Positions 51,726 through 60,103 of a stretch of DNA of 64,000 bases are shown here, one piece after another (the stretch's first letter is position 1; every line of letters begins with the position of its first letter). Both the position numbers and the translations under genes were made by a program. The stretch comes from Pseudomonas viridiflava (GTDB taxonomy: Bacteria > Pseudomonadota > Gammaproteobacteria > Pseudomonadales > Pseudomonadaceae): contig NZ_UWFA01000416.1 of NCBI RefSeq assembly GCF_900601905.1, forward strand, positions 744,001 to 808,000. The letters are read 5' to 3'. The notes beneath the pieces were generated by a model. It was not told the origin of the DNA, ran no database searches, and saw nothing but the letters and a program-made list of their open reading frames with translations.

Positions 51726-52652
51726 ATGCCTATTTTTTTGAATCGCCGCCCGCTGCTGCGCGTTGTGCTGGTCGGCCTGCTGGCCACCCTGCTCGCTCCC
51801 TTGGCCAATGCCGACGCCAAGCGTCTGCGCATCGGCATCACCCTGCACCCTTATTACAGCTATGTGGCCAATATCGTCGGCGACAAGGCCGAGGTGGTGC
51901 CGCTGATTCCGGCCGGTTTCAACCCCCACGCCTACGAGCCACGCGCCGATGACATCAAGCGTATCGGCTCGCTGGACGTGATCGTGCTCAATGGCGTCGG
52001 CCATGATGACTTCGCCGACCGCATGATTGAAGCCAGCGAAAAACCGGACATCGCGGTCATCGAAGCCAACCAGGATGTGCCGCTGCTGGCCGCAACCGGC
52101 GTGGCTGCCCGCGGCGCTGGCAAGGTCGTCAACCCGCACACCTTCCTGTCCATCAGCGCCTCCATTGCCCAGGTCAACAATATCGCCCGGGAGTTGGGCA
52201 AGCTCGACCCGGACAACGCCAAGACCTACACCGCCAACGCCCGCGCCTACGGCAAACGCCTGCGCCAGCTGCGCGCCGATGCCTTGGCGAAACTGACCAA
52301 AGCGCCGAACGCCGACCTGCGCGTGGCGACGGTGCACGCTGCGTATGACTATCTGCTGCGTGAGTTCGGCCTGGAAGTCACTGCGGTGGTTGAGCCTGCT
52401 CATGGCATCGAGCCAAGCCCGAGCCAGTTGAAAAAAACCATCGATCAGTTGCGCGAGCTGGACGTGAAGGTGATTTTCTCGGAGATGGATTTCCCGTCCA
52501 CCTACGTCGAGACCATCCAGCGCGAATCCGGGGTCAAGCTCTACCCCCTGTCACACATTTCCTATGGCGAATACAGCGCCGACAAGTATGAAAAGGAAAT
52601 GGCTGGCAATCTGGACACCGTGGTTCGGGCGATTCAGGAGGCCGGTGCATGA
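51726..52652 (+). CDS. fpvC: FpvC, metal-binding periplasmic protein
   Basis: Cluster A-I (ZnuA/TroA-type) binding protein of 308 residues with signal peptide (about 1-28, ending ANA). Metal-site histidines are seen in GFNPHAYEP, NPHTFLSIS and VHAAYDYLL, and SEMDFPSTYVETI follows. The usual Asp near the C-terminus is replaced by a LSHISYGEY stretch. There is no His-rich loop. In P. aeruginosa FpvC is the iron-chelating partner of the FpvDE transporter. Confidence 0.87.
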   Translation: MPIFLNRRPLLRVVLVGLLATLLAPLANADAKRLRIGITLHPYYSYVANIVGDKAEVVPLIPAGFNPHAYEPRADDIKRIGSLDVIVLNGVGHDDFADRMIEASEKPDIAVIEANQDVPLLAATGVAARGAGKVVNPHTFLSISASIAQVNNIARELGKLDPDNAKTYTANARAYGKRLRQLRADALAKLTKAPNADLRVATVHAAYDYLLREFGLEVTAVVEPAHGIEPSPSQLKKTIDQLRELDVKVIFSEMDFPSTYVETIQRESGVKLYPLSHISYGEYSADKYEKEMAGNLDTVVRAIQEAGA

Positions 52653-53413
52653 CCATTGCGCAAAAGATCGACCTCCAGGGGAATGGCCCCGGCGTGGAAT
52701 TCGCCGACGTCAGCCTGACCCTGGGCCGCACGGCGATACTTGATCACGTCAGTTTCAAGGTCCGGGCTGGCAGCGTGCATGCCCTGGTCGGGCCGAACGG
52801 CGGCGGCAAGAGTTCGCTGATCAAGACGCTGCTCGGGCAAATGCCCCATCAGGGTCGGCTCAGCCTGCAATGGCCTGCCGCTCCCGGCGTAATCGGGTAT
52901 GTCCCGCAGGCGCTGGAGTTCGACCGTGGCCTGCCCATGACCGTGGACGATTTCATGGCTGCCATGTGCCAGCGACGCCCGGCGTTTCTTGGCCTGTCAC
53001 GGCATTACGCCGCTGCGATTGGCGATGCGCTGGAGCGGGTCGGCATGCAGGACAAACGCAAACGCCGGATGGGCGCGCTGTCCGGCGGCGAGCGCCAGCG
53101 GGTGTTGCTGGCGCAAGGGCTGATCCCTGCCCCGCAATTGCTGGTGCTCGACGAACCCATGTCCGCCCTTGATGAGGCCGGCATCCAGGTGTTCGAACGT
53201 TTGCTGGGTGACTGGCGTCAGGCGGGCATCACGGTGCTGTGGATCGAACACGATCTGGAAGCCGTAAAGCGCCTGGCTGATCATGTCACCGGCCTGAACC
53301 GCCGCGTGCTGTTCGATGAGCCTGCAGCGACGGCACTCACGCCTGACCGACTGCTCACTCTGTTTTCCGCCCATCCGCGTGGTGTCGACGTCACGTGTGG
53401 GAGCGCCGCGTAA
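52649..53413 (+). CDS. fpvD: FpvD, ABC transporter ATPase
   Basis: The 254 residues carry Walker A GPNGGGKSSLIK (about 51-62), signature LSGGERQRVLLAQ, and Walker B LLVLDEPMSALDE, plus the H-loop WIEHDLEAV. It powers FpvE at the inner membrane. ATG overlaps fpvC by ATGA; its stop overlaps the fpvE start (TAATG). Confidence 0.92.
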   Translation: MTIAQKIDLQGNGPGVEFADVSLTLGRTAILDHVSFKVRAGSVHALVGPNGGGKSSLIKTLLGQMPHQGRLSLQWPAAPGVIGYVPQALEFDRGLPMTVDDFMAAMCQRRPAFLGLSRHYAAAIGDALERVGMQDKRKRRMGALSGGERQRVLLAQGLIPAPQLLVLDEPMSALDEAGIQVFERLLGDWRQAGITVLWIEHDLEAVKRLADHVTGLNRRVLFDEPAATALTPDRLLTLFSAHPRGVDVTCGSAA

Positions 53414-54312
53414 TGGACTACGAACAGTTTCGACTTTTCATTCAAGGCCTGGCGTCGTCCGGCTATCTGCCCGAAGCACTGGCCTATGGTTTCGTGGTCA
53501 ACGCCTTGCTGGCCGGGCTGTTGATCGGCCCGGTGCTGGGCGGTTTGGGCACCCTGGTGGTGGTCAAGCGTTTCGCCTTCTTTTCCGAAGCAGTCGGCCA
53601 CGCGGCATTGACCGGTGTCGCCATCGGCATCCTGCTCGGCGAACCCTACACTGGGCCCTATGGCGCACTGTTCGGCTATTGCCTGCTGTTCGGAATCATC
53701 CTCAATTACCTGCGCAACCGCACGGGCCTGGCGCCGGACACCCTGATTGGTGTGTTCCTGTCGGTCTCGCTGGCACTGGGCGCGAGCCTGCTGCTGGTGC
53801 TGGCGGGCAAGATCAATGTGCACATCCTGGAAAACGTGCTGTTCGGTTCGGTGCTCACCGTCAACGGCAACGATCTGTTGGTGCTGGCAGTGGTCGGTGC
53901 GCTGGTGATGGGGCTGAGCCTGCCGTTGTACAACCGCATCATGCTCGCCAGTTTCAACCCGCAACTGGCGGCCGTGCGTGGCGTGGCGGTCAAGACCCTG
54001 GATTACCTGTTCGTGATTCTGGTCACCCTGATTACCGTGGCTGCGGTAAAAGTCATCGGCGCGATTCTGGTCGGCGCCTTGCTGGTGATTCCGGCGGCCG
54101 CTGCGCGCCTGCTCAGCCAGTCGCTCAAGGGCTTCTTCTGGATTTCAGTCGCCATCGCCACCGTCAGCACCTTGTGCGGCATTCTGCTGCCCATCGTCTT
54201 CGACCTGCCCGTGCCGTCAGGCGCGGCGATCATTCTGGTGGCCGGCATGGCCTTCGCCCTGGCGGCGATTGCCCGTGGCACGGTGCCAAGCCTCAAAGGG
54301 AATATTGGATAA
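53413..54312 (+). CDS. fpvE: FpvE, ABC transporter permease (ZnuB family)
   Basis: The 299 residues have about eight membrane segments and the ZnuB/TroC-type pattern (FFSEAVGHAALTGVAIGILLG, AAVKVIGAILVGALLVIPAA). ATG 53413 overlaps the fpvD stop; an in-frame GTG upstream is rejected. It is the only permease gene of the set, so it probably dimerises. Confidence 0.91.
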   Translation: MDYEQFRLFIQGLASSGYLPEALAYGFVVNALLAGLLIGPVLGGLGTLVVVKRFAFFSEAVGHAALTGVAIGILLGEPYTGPYGALFGYCLLFGIILNYLRNRTGLAPDTLIGVFLSVSLALGASLLLVLAGKINVHILENVLFGSVLTVNGNDLLVLAVVGALVMGLSLPLYNRIMLASFNPQLAAVRGVAVKTLDYLFVILVTLITVAAVKVIGAILVGALLVIPAAAARLLSQSLKGFFWISVAIATVSTLCGILLPIVFDLPVPSGAAIILVAGMAFALAAIARGTVPSLKGNIG

Positions 54313-55224
54313 ATGCTGCGTTCACTGACTTTCGCCCTGGCCTTCACCGGCCTGTTCGCCAGCGCTGCCCACGCAGCCCCCGCCTCCACCGACAGCCAGA
54401 CTCCGGTTCGGGTGCTGGCCAGCCTGCCCATCACCTTCGGCCTGGGCCAACTGTTGCTCAAGGACAGCGGCGTACGGCTGGAACGCGCCGCTGCGGCCAA
54501 TCTGCCAGGCTCGCGCCAGACGGCATACTTCACCGGTCGCGGCGCCGACACGCTGCGTAAACTGGCGGTGGACGCTGACGCTGTGATTGGTCTGCGTTCG
54601 ATCTGGCCGGATGATCCGCTGTACCCCAACGCCCGGCGCAGCAATATCCGCATTGTCGAGATCGACGCTGCGCGCCCGGTCGATGGCAGCTTGCCCGGTA
54701 TCGCCGTGCAGCCCGGCCAGGGCATCGACGGTTTGAACAGCCAGCCATGGCTGTCCAGCAACAATATGGGGCGCATGGCTGATGTCATGGCTGCCGATCT
54801 GGTGCGTCTGGCTCCAGCTGCCAAACCGCGTATCGAAAGCAATCTGGCGAGCTTGAAGCAGCAACTGCTCAAACTTACCGCACAGAGCGAAGCGAGCCTG
54901 GCCAGTGCCGATAACCTGAGTGTGGTCAGCCTGTCAGACCGGCTGGGCTATCTGATCGGCGGCTTGAATCTGGAACTGATCGACACTCAGCTTCTGACCG
55001 ACGAGCAGTGGACGGCCGAAGCCATTCAGAAACTGACCCGGACCCTCAAGGACAACGACGTCGCGCTGGTCCTCGACCATCGCCAGCCACCGGAGCCGGT
55101 CAAAGCCGCCATCAGTGCCGCTGGCAGCCAATTGCTGGTCGTGAGCGAGGATGGCGAAAACCCGGTCGCCGAGCTGCAGAGCACTATCGGGCGGGTCACT
55201 CAGGCATTGGCAACCAGCAAGTAA
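54313..55224 (+). CDS. fpvF: FpvF, second periplasmic binding protein lacking metal ligands
   Basis: The 303 residues have a signal peptide (about 1-21, ending AHA) and the cluster A-I fold seen in FpvC. The metal histidines are absent: GSRQTAYFTG replaces the first, QPWLSSNNM the second, and SLSDRLGYLI the third. In P. aeruginosa FpvF binds pyoverdine rather than free metal, which fits this loss. It starts directly at the end of fpvE and is the last gene of the operon. Confidence 0.85.
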   Translation: MLRSLTFALAFTGLFASAAHAAPASTDSQTPVRVLASLPITFGLGQLLLKDSGVRLERAAAANLPGSRQTAYFTGRGADTLRKLAVDADAVIGLRSIWPDDPLYPNARRSNIRIVEIDAARPVDGSLPGIAVQPGQGIDGLNSQPWLSSNNMGRMADVMAADLVRLAPAAKPRIESNLASLKQQLLKLTAQSEASLASADNLSVVSLSDRLGYLIGGLNLELIDTQLLTDEQWTAEAIQKLTRTLKDNDVALVLDHRQPPEPVKAAISAAGSQLLVVSEDGENPVAELQSTIGRVTQALATSK

Positions 55225-55254
55225 CAGCAAGTACCCGCGTTTAATCATGCGCAA

Positions 55255-55269
55255 CACCCCATAGGGGTG
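55255..55269 (+). terminator. Weak hairpin after fpvF
   Basis: CACCCC-ATA-GGGGTG lies 30 bases after the fpvF stop. There is no T-run, so it may be a Rho-dependent end or a 3' stability hairpin. Confidence 0.35.
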
Positions 55270-55375
55270 GATGAAGCAGACCTGCCTGAGACAGGGCTGC
55301 TGCATCGACTTGCGTGTAGCCAGTCAGATCTCCGGCAATGGGTGGGCCTCTTGAAAGAAACACCCAGACAGAACT

Positions 55376-55840
55376 TTAATTGAACACCCCAGACCTCAAC
55401 GCCATGCCCTCCGCCAAGGTTGAGGATCCACCTGGCGACGAGCTGGAGGTTACCGCTCGTGCACTGGTTACCTGCGACCCCCCAATCGCGCAAACCGGGC
55501 TGGAGAGGCTTATGACGACTGTGAAGTTGGCTGGTCGTTGTGTAACAGGATCAATGGTGCTCCCGCTAATAGTGAGTCCAGTTGGCACCGGATAATACAT
55601 ACTCGACTGTTGCCCGAACTGAACAGTCGTCATTGTAGAGCCGCCTCCAGACTTCAAGACGCTAAAACTGCTGTAGGCGGACGAATTAAGCACGGTATAG
55701 GCCGCGCTGCCACTGGCAGGCACCCAGTCAGTGACATTTGCCCCGCACTCACCCGCTGATAGAACACTGGTGGAACTCGCCGACCCCATGCCCATAGCGA
55801 ACATCATGACAAGAAGACGTTGAAGCGATCCGATAGTCAT
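55376..55840 (-). CDS. Secreted Ser/Thr-rich protein of unknown function
   Basis: The 154 residues begin MTIGSLQRLLVMMFAMGMGS with a signal peptide (likely cleavage near SVLSAG). The mature part is rich in Ser, Thr and Gly, holds two cysteines (GECGAN and SPVCAIGG) and no charged cluster. ATG 55840 has AGGAGG five bases upstream, which sets the start; a longer frame exists. Not a family I recognise; the composition suggests an exported beta-rich or adhesin-like protein. Opposite in direction to fpvF. Confidence 0.65.
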   Translation of the reverse strand: MTIGSLQRLLVMMFAMGMGSASSTSVLSAGECGANVTDWVPASGSAAYTVLNSSAYSSFSVLKSGGGSTMTTVQFGQQSSMYYPVPTGLTISGSTIDPVTQRPANFTVVISLSSPVCAIGGSQVTSARAVTSSSSPGGSSTLAEGMALRSGVFN

Positions 55841-56334
55841 AAGAGCCTCCTGCTCAGTTGAAAATCTCCACGACGCCAGACCAGTATAAAAAGCACTGAA
55901 CATCGAGTATCAATCAACCGACCACCGACTATATTAATTGGCACCATTGCAAATCGTCTCAATCGCCGACAGGACTTTGTGACAACGACAGATTGAGCGC
56001 TTTCTTCTACCCAAGCTCCCGTCAATTGGAGAAAGCGCCAGCTTTGAACCCCTCGGGCGGGTCTCGCTGATCAAAATCATGCCCCCGGTCGCTACGCCCC
56101 GTTTCCCCATGCCCCACCTTGCGCACCGCTACGCAACCGGTGCAACTTTCGGTGACAGCTTTTCCATCCCCGTGATCCAATAACCTCCGCCAAGCCCAGT
56201 AAAACGGGCATGTATCCGTCTGGCTCGACTTTTGCTATACCTGTATATACAGGATGATATGAGCGCTGCGTATGACTCAGCGAGTGCTCACCATCGTCGT
56301 CGGACTTTTCAATTATCCAAGCAGGAATTGCGCT
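55841..56334. other. Gap before hutH
   Basis: 494 bases, AT-richer near 55880-55960. It holds an inverted repeat GCGCTTTCT (55997-56005)/AGAAAGCGC (56030-56038) and a HutC-type palindrome at 56240-56253. No gene with SD and product is supported. Confidence 0.5.
56240..56253. promoter_or_regulatory. HutC-type operator CCTGTATATACAGG
   Basis: A perfect 14-base palindrome with the TGTATATACA core of Hut repressor (HutC, GntR/UTRA) operators, 82 bases before the hutH ATG. It is not a LexA box, because the CTG and CAG arms are six rather than ten bases apart. Confidence 0.65.
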
Positions 56335-57864
56335 ATGCCTTCACCCCTTATCCTCAAGCCCGGTCAATTCGACATCGATCAGTTGCGTGCCATTTATCAG
56401 CAGCAAAGCCCTTTCGAGATAGATCCGGGTGCCCGGGAAGTGGTGGATGCGAGTACGCGCACGGTCAATGAAATCATCGCCAACCAGCGCACCGTTTACG
56501 GCATCAACACCGGTTTTGGCCTGCTGGCCCGCACCTCGATCCCTACCGAATCTCTGGCAAAGCTGCAACGCAACCTGCTGCTGTCGCATTGCACCGGGAC
56601 TGGGCCTTTGCTGGACGACGCCAGCGTCGCGCTGATCATGGCCTTGAAGGTCGGCTCGCTGGCGCGTGGCTTCTCCGGCATTCGTTGGGAAGTCATCCAG
56701 GCCCTGACGGCGCTGTACACCGCCAAGGTCTATCCGTGCATTCCGTCACAGGGTTCAGTGGGTGCCTCGGGTGATCTGGCGCCCTTGGCGCACATGTCAG
56801 CGGTACTGATCGGCGTCGGCCGGGTGCGCCATCAGGGCCGGGAAATGGACGCGGTGGAAGGCCTCGCCCTGGCGGGTCTTGAACCCATGGTGCTTGGCCC
56901 GAAAGAAGGCCTGGCGCTGATCAACGGAACTCAGGTCTCCACTGCCCTGGCGCTGCGCGGGTTGTTTGCCACCGAAAAGCTGTTCGCCGCTGCGGTGGTC
57001 GCTGGCAGCCTTAGCGTAGAAGCACTCAAAGGGTCGGACGTACCGTTCGACCCACGCATTCAGGCAGTGCGCGGTCAACCGGGGCAGATTGATGTGGCTC
57101 TGTTCTATCGCGAATTGCTGGCGACCAGCGAAATCCGCGCGTCACATGTCGATTGCGGGCGCGTCCAGGACCCGTATTCGTTGCGCTGCCAGCCCCAGGT
57201 GATGGGCGCCTGCCTGGATCACATGCGTTTTGCCGCCGGTGTATTCATGCGCGAAGCCAACGCCGTGTCGGACAACCCGCTGGTGTTCAGCGCCGATGGC
57301 GACGTGCTGTCGGGCGGTAACTTCCACGCTGAACCGGTGGCTATGGCCTCGGATGTGCTGGCACTGGCCATTTCCGAAATCGGTGCCCTGTCAGAGCGGC
57401 GCATTGCGCAACTGGTGGACCCGGCGCTGTCGGGATTGCCAGCCTTTCTGGTCAAGGAAGGCGGACTCAATTCAGGCTTCATGATCGCGCAGGTCACGGC
57501 CGCCGCGCTGGCCTCGGAAAACAAGACCCTGGCCCACCCCGCTTCGGTGGACAGCCTGCCCACCTCGGCCAATCAGGAAGACCATGTGTCCATGGCAACC
57601 TTCGCCGCACGGCGCTTGCTCGACATGGCGGGCAACAGCAGCGCGGTGGTGGCCATCGAGCTGCTAGGCGCAGCCCAAGGCGTGGACCTGCACGCGCCGT
57701 TGCGCACCTCTGAAAAGCTCAGCGAAGTGTTAGCCATGATCCGCAGTGAAGTGCCTCATTACGACGAAGACCGCTATTTCGCGCCGGACATCGCTGCCGC
57801 CCGCGCCTGGGTTGAAGGCGGCGCATTCGCCCGCTGGGTACCGTTCGCGCGGCTCTACGACTGA
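56335..57864 (+). CDS. hutH: Histidine ammonia-lyase
   Basis: Converts L-histidine to urocanate and ammonia. The 509 residues have the MIO prosthetic-group triad Ala-Ser-Gly in [16 protein letters not shown] (about 144-146), NTGFGLLA near the N-terminus and [15 protein letters not shown] 56335 has AGGA eight bases upstream; an in-frame ATG at 56272 lacks one. No hutU, hutI, hutG or hutT is in the window, so it is an orphan second copy or part of a dispersed pathway. A HutC operator precedes it. Confidence 0.93.
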   Translation: MPSPLILKPGQFDIDQLRAIYQQQSPFEIDPGAREVVDASTRTVNEIIANQRTVYGINTGFGLLARTSIPTESLAKLQRNLLLSHCTGTGPLLDDASVALIMALKVGSLARGFSGIRWEVIQALTALYTAKVYPCIPSQGSVGASGDLAPLAHMSAVLIGVGRVRHQGREMDAVEGLALAGLEPMVLGPKEGLALINGTQVSTALALRGLFATEKLFAAAVVAGSLSVEALKGSDVPFDPRIQAVRGQPGQIDVALFYRELLATSEIRASHVDCGRVQDPYSLRCQPQVMGACLDHMRFAAGVFMREANAVSDNPLVFSADGDVLSGGNFHAEPVAMASDVLALAISEIGALSERRIAQLVDPALSGLPAFLVKEGGLNSGFMIAQVTAAALASENKTLAHPASVDSLPTSANQEDHVSMATFAARRLLDMAGNSSAVVAIELLGAAQGVDLHAPLRTSEKLSEVLAMIRSEVPHYDEDRYFAPDIAAARAWVEGGAFARWVPFARLYD

Positions 57865-57990
57865 TTGACCTCGATTCGGTGACGGCAGCTGATCGACCAG
57901 CGGTTGTCGCACCGATCGAACGACGTCCATCCGCCAGCCTCGAAATCCTGTAAGCCTTAATCAGCTGTACATGAACAAGAGGTGACACGA

Positions 57991-58287
57991 ATGACCGACC
58001 AGAGCCAGAAAACCCTCGACAGAAATGACCCGGCCATCGACCCGGACGCCCCGGATACTGAATCCGAGCAGGTCCAGCAGCATCAAGGCGGGACAACTCA
58101 AAGCCAGGACAGCGAGGCGTCACAACCGCCTCAGGGTCAGCCGGACACCCAGTTCGAGCAGAATCAGCAATCGGGCGGCAACACCTTCACACCGGATTTC
58201 GAGCCCGAGGAAAAGCCCGACATGCCACGCAGCAATCCGCATCCGGTCCAGGGTGAGGATGCTGATGTGGATACTGACGGGGGCTAG
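57991..58287 (+). CDS. Small acidic disordered protein
   Basis: The 98 residues begin MTDQSQKTLDRNDPAIDPDA and are rich in Asp, Glu, Gln and Pro throughout, with no hydrophobic core or membrane segment. They end EDADVDTDGG. ATG 57991 with AGAGGTG six bases upstream is better than the GTG at 57982. Function unknown. A 55-residue protein at 63368-63535 has similar composition. Confidence 0.7.
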   Translation: MTDQSQKTLDRNDPAIDPDAPDTESEQVQQHQGGTTQSQDSEASQPPQGQPDTQFEQNQQSGGNTFTPDFEPEEKPDMPRSNPHPVQGEDADVDTDGG

Positions 58288-58578
58288 GAATTTCCAGTCT
58301 GAATAAATGCCACCCCGTCTGAACGACACGCCACCCGTCCATATCCTTCGTACCTATCTGTCTCCATGCCCTACGTAGGCTATCTCCATACCCTACGTAG
58401 GAACGGCTTTTGCCGCAGAATTCGCTGCGTCCTGGATACGGAGCTTGCCGGGCGATGCGCTTGGCATGTGTTCGCGTCCTTCGCCGCTAAAGCCGTTAGC
58501 ACGCATGTTTGTCAGTTACGTGTCTAATCGCAACATTTTTAAACATATCCTAAAACTTCCGATGTTGTACGACGTCTG

Positions 58579-58601
58579 ACGTTGTGTTCGACTTGCAACG
58601 T
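58579..58601 (+). promoter_or_regulatory. Inverted repeat in the Nramp leader
   Basis: ACGTTG (58579-58584) and CAACGT (58596-58601) are separated by 11 bases, 31 bases before the ATG. Either an operator or an mRNA hairpin next to the SD. Confidence 0.45.
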
Positions 58602-58607
58602 CTCACT

Positions 58608-58619
58608 AAAAATAACAAC
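58608..58619 (+). promoter_or_regulatory. Candidate Hfq/Crc target (AAN)4
   Basis: AAAAATAACAAC is four AAN triplets in a row, ending one base before the GGAGA SD. This is the A-R-N pattern bound by Hfq with Crc in pseudomonads and would repress translation when preferred carbon is present. Confidence 0.5.
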
Positions 58620-58631
58620 GGAGAATCACCT

Positions 58632-59933
58632 ATGGCGAGCACCAGCTCCGTCGACAAGAAGCCCCTTGCTGTGCGCGAAACGTTCTTTGGCAAGCTCACC
58701 AAGCTGCTTGGCCCCGGCATTATCGCGGTGTTGTCATGGCTGGGTGCTGGCGACCTGATTACCTCCTCGGTGGCAGGAGCCAACTACGGCTACGCCATGA
58801 TGTGGGTATTGGCGGTGTCGCTTCTGCTGCGATTCCTCATCGTCAACATCATCGCGCGCTTCCAGTTGTGTAATAACCAGGGCATGAGCATCCTGCAGGG
58901 CTACGCGCAACTGCATCCCCTGTTCGCCTGGTTCATGCTCGGTTATGCCCTGCTGATGGGCCACTTGATCAACGCCTACATGATCAAGGGCGCGGGCGAA
59001 GCGCTGGCCATGCTGCTGCATATCAATCAGCCACTGCTGTGTTCGTTTGCGGTAGTGATTGCCGTCTGGCTGCTGGTCGGGCGCAACATCTACACCATGA
59101 TCGAAGGGGTGATGAAAGGCTTGCTGGCGCTGATGACTCTGGCGTTCCTGGCCCTGGCGATCATGTCCAAGCCGGACGTGGTCGGTATTCTCAAAGGCAC
59201 CATCGGCTTCAGCATTCCACCGGATGAAGGCGTGCATGGCGCGCTGCTGGTAGCGGTCTCGGTGATTGGTGCGGTGGCGGGCTCCATTGCCAACTTCGTG
59301 CACCCTTACGTGATGCGCGAGAAAGGCTGGATCGGCCCGCAACACAAGCGCATGCAGCGCAATGACCTGCTGTTCGCCGTGTTCGTGGGGATCATCATCA
59401 ACCTGGCGATCTGGGTAGTCGGTGCCGAGATTCTGCGTCCCAATGGCTTGCAGGTCAGCACGCTGCAGGACCTGGGCAAGGCGCTGGAAATGTTCTTTGG
59501 CCCGGCGGGCTGGTACATCTTCTTCGTCGGTGTGTTTGCGACGCTGTTTGCCAGTATCGCGGGCAAGACCACGGCGTTCCCGATGCTGATCACCGATGCG
59601 TTTCAGCACATCGTGCCCAAGCGCCGCGAGAAGTATGGCAAGGAATTCCACAAGGACCCGATGCACAAGTGGTTCATGCTGTTCATCCTGGTCACACCGC
59701 TGGTCTGGTCGCTGCCAGGCATGCCGGACTTCGTGACGCTGACCATTGGTGTGAACGCGTTGAACATCATCGGTCTGCCGATCATCTCCCTGGGTCTGCT
59801 GTTCATGTCCAACCAGAAATCCCTGCTGGACAAGCAATACCGCAACAATCTGTTCGAGAACATCGCCCTGCTGTTCGCGACCGGCCTGGCGCTGTGGGTA
59901 GCGTTTCAGCTGGGGGCCGACTTGTTGAGCTGA
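58632..59933 (+). CDS. Divergent Nramp-family divalent metal transporter
   Basis: The 433 residues have about 11 membrane segments and Nramp-like sequence (LGPGIIAVLSWLGAGDLITS, SVAGANYGYAMMWVL). The canonical DPGN of helix 1 is replaced by GAGD. The MPH of helix 6 is not found; that region reads AVAGSIANFVHPYVM. These are the residues that set Mn/Fe binding, so the substrate may differ (for example Mg). ATG 58632 has GGAGA seven bases upstream. Not linked to other metal genes in the window except the upstream fpv set. Confidence 0.8.
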   Translation: MASTSSVDKKPLAVRETFFGKLTKLLGPGIIAVLSWLGAGDLITSSVAGANYGYAMMWVLAVSLLLRFLIVNIIARFQLCNNQGMSILQGYAQLHPLFAWFMLGYALLMGHLINAYMIKGAGEALAMLLHINQPLLCSFAVVIAVWLLVGRNIYTMIEGVMKGLLALMTLAFLALAIMSKPDVVGILKGTIGFSIPPDEGVHGALLVAVSVIGAVAGSIANFVHPYVMREKGWIGPQHKRMQRNDLLFAVFVGIIINLAIWVVGAEILRPNGLQVSTLQDLGKALEMFFGPAGWYIFFVGVFATLFASIAGKTTAFPMLITDAFQHIVPKRREKYGKEFHKDPMHKWFMLFILVTPLVWSLPGMPDFVTLTIGVNALNIIGLPIISLGLLFMSNQKSLLDKQYRNNLFENIALLFATGLALWVAFQLGADLLS

Positions 59934-59947
59934 TTCCCTGTGGTTCT

Positions 59948-59973
59948 CTGTGGGAGCGAGCTCGCTCCCACAG
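59948..59973. repeat. Single perfect REP palindrome
   Basis: A 26-base perfect palindrome (CTGTGGGAGCGAG and its complement) 14 bases after the Nramp stop, without a T-run. A compact form of the REPs found elsewhere in pairs. Confidence 0.85.
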
Positions 59974-60103
59974 ATCAGACCGAATTAATCTATCAATGAT
60001 TTGCAACAAAGCATTGCACTGACACCGCCCAAGCCAGCAGGATCGCTCTAGCGCCTGTGTCAAACAGGCCATTGCTGTTAAACCCAGCGGAGCTTGCCTG
60101 ACA

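Larger units (their letters stand above)
58288..58631. other. Gap before the Nramp gene
   Basis: 344 bases with two direct copies of tctccat[a/g]ccctacgtagg (58361-58379 and 58383-58401), a degenerate REP-like arm (58400-58500), a leader hairpin and an (AAN)4 motif. The Nramp promoter must be here; I cannot place it with confidence. Confidence 0.55.

Noticed and set aside
56240-56253. CCTGTATATACAGG as a LexA/SOS box
   Set aside because: LexA boxes need CTG-N10-CAG; here the arms are six bases apart, and the gene downstream is hutH.
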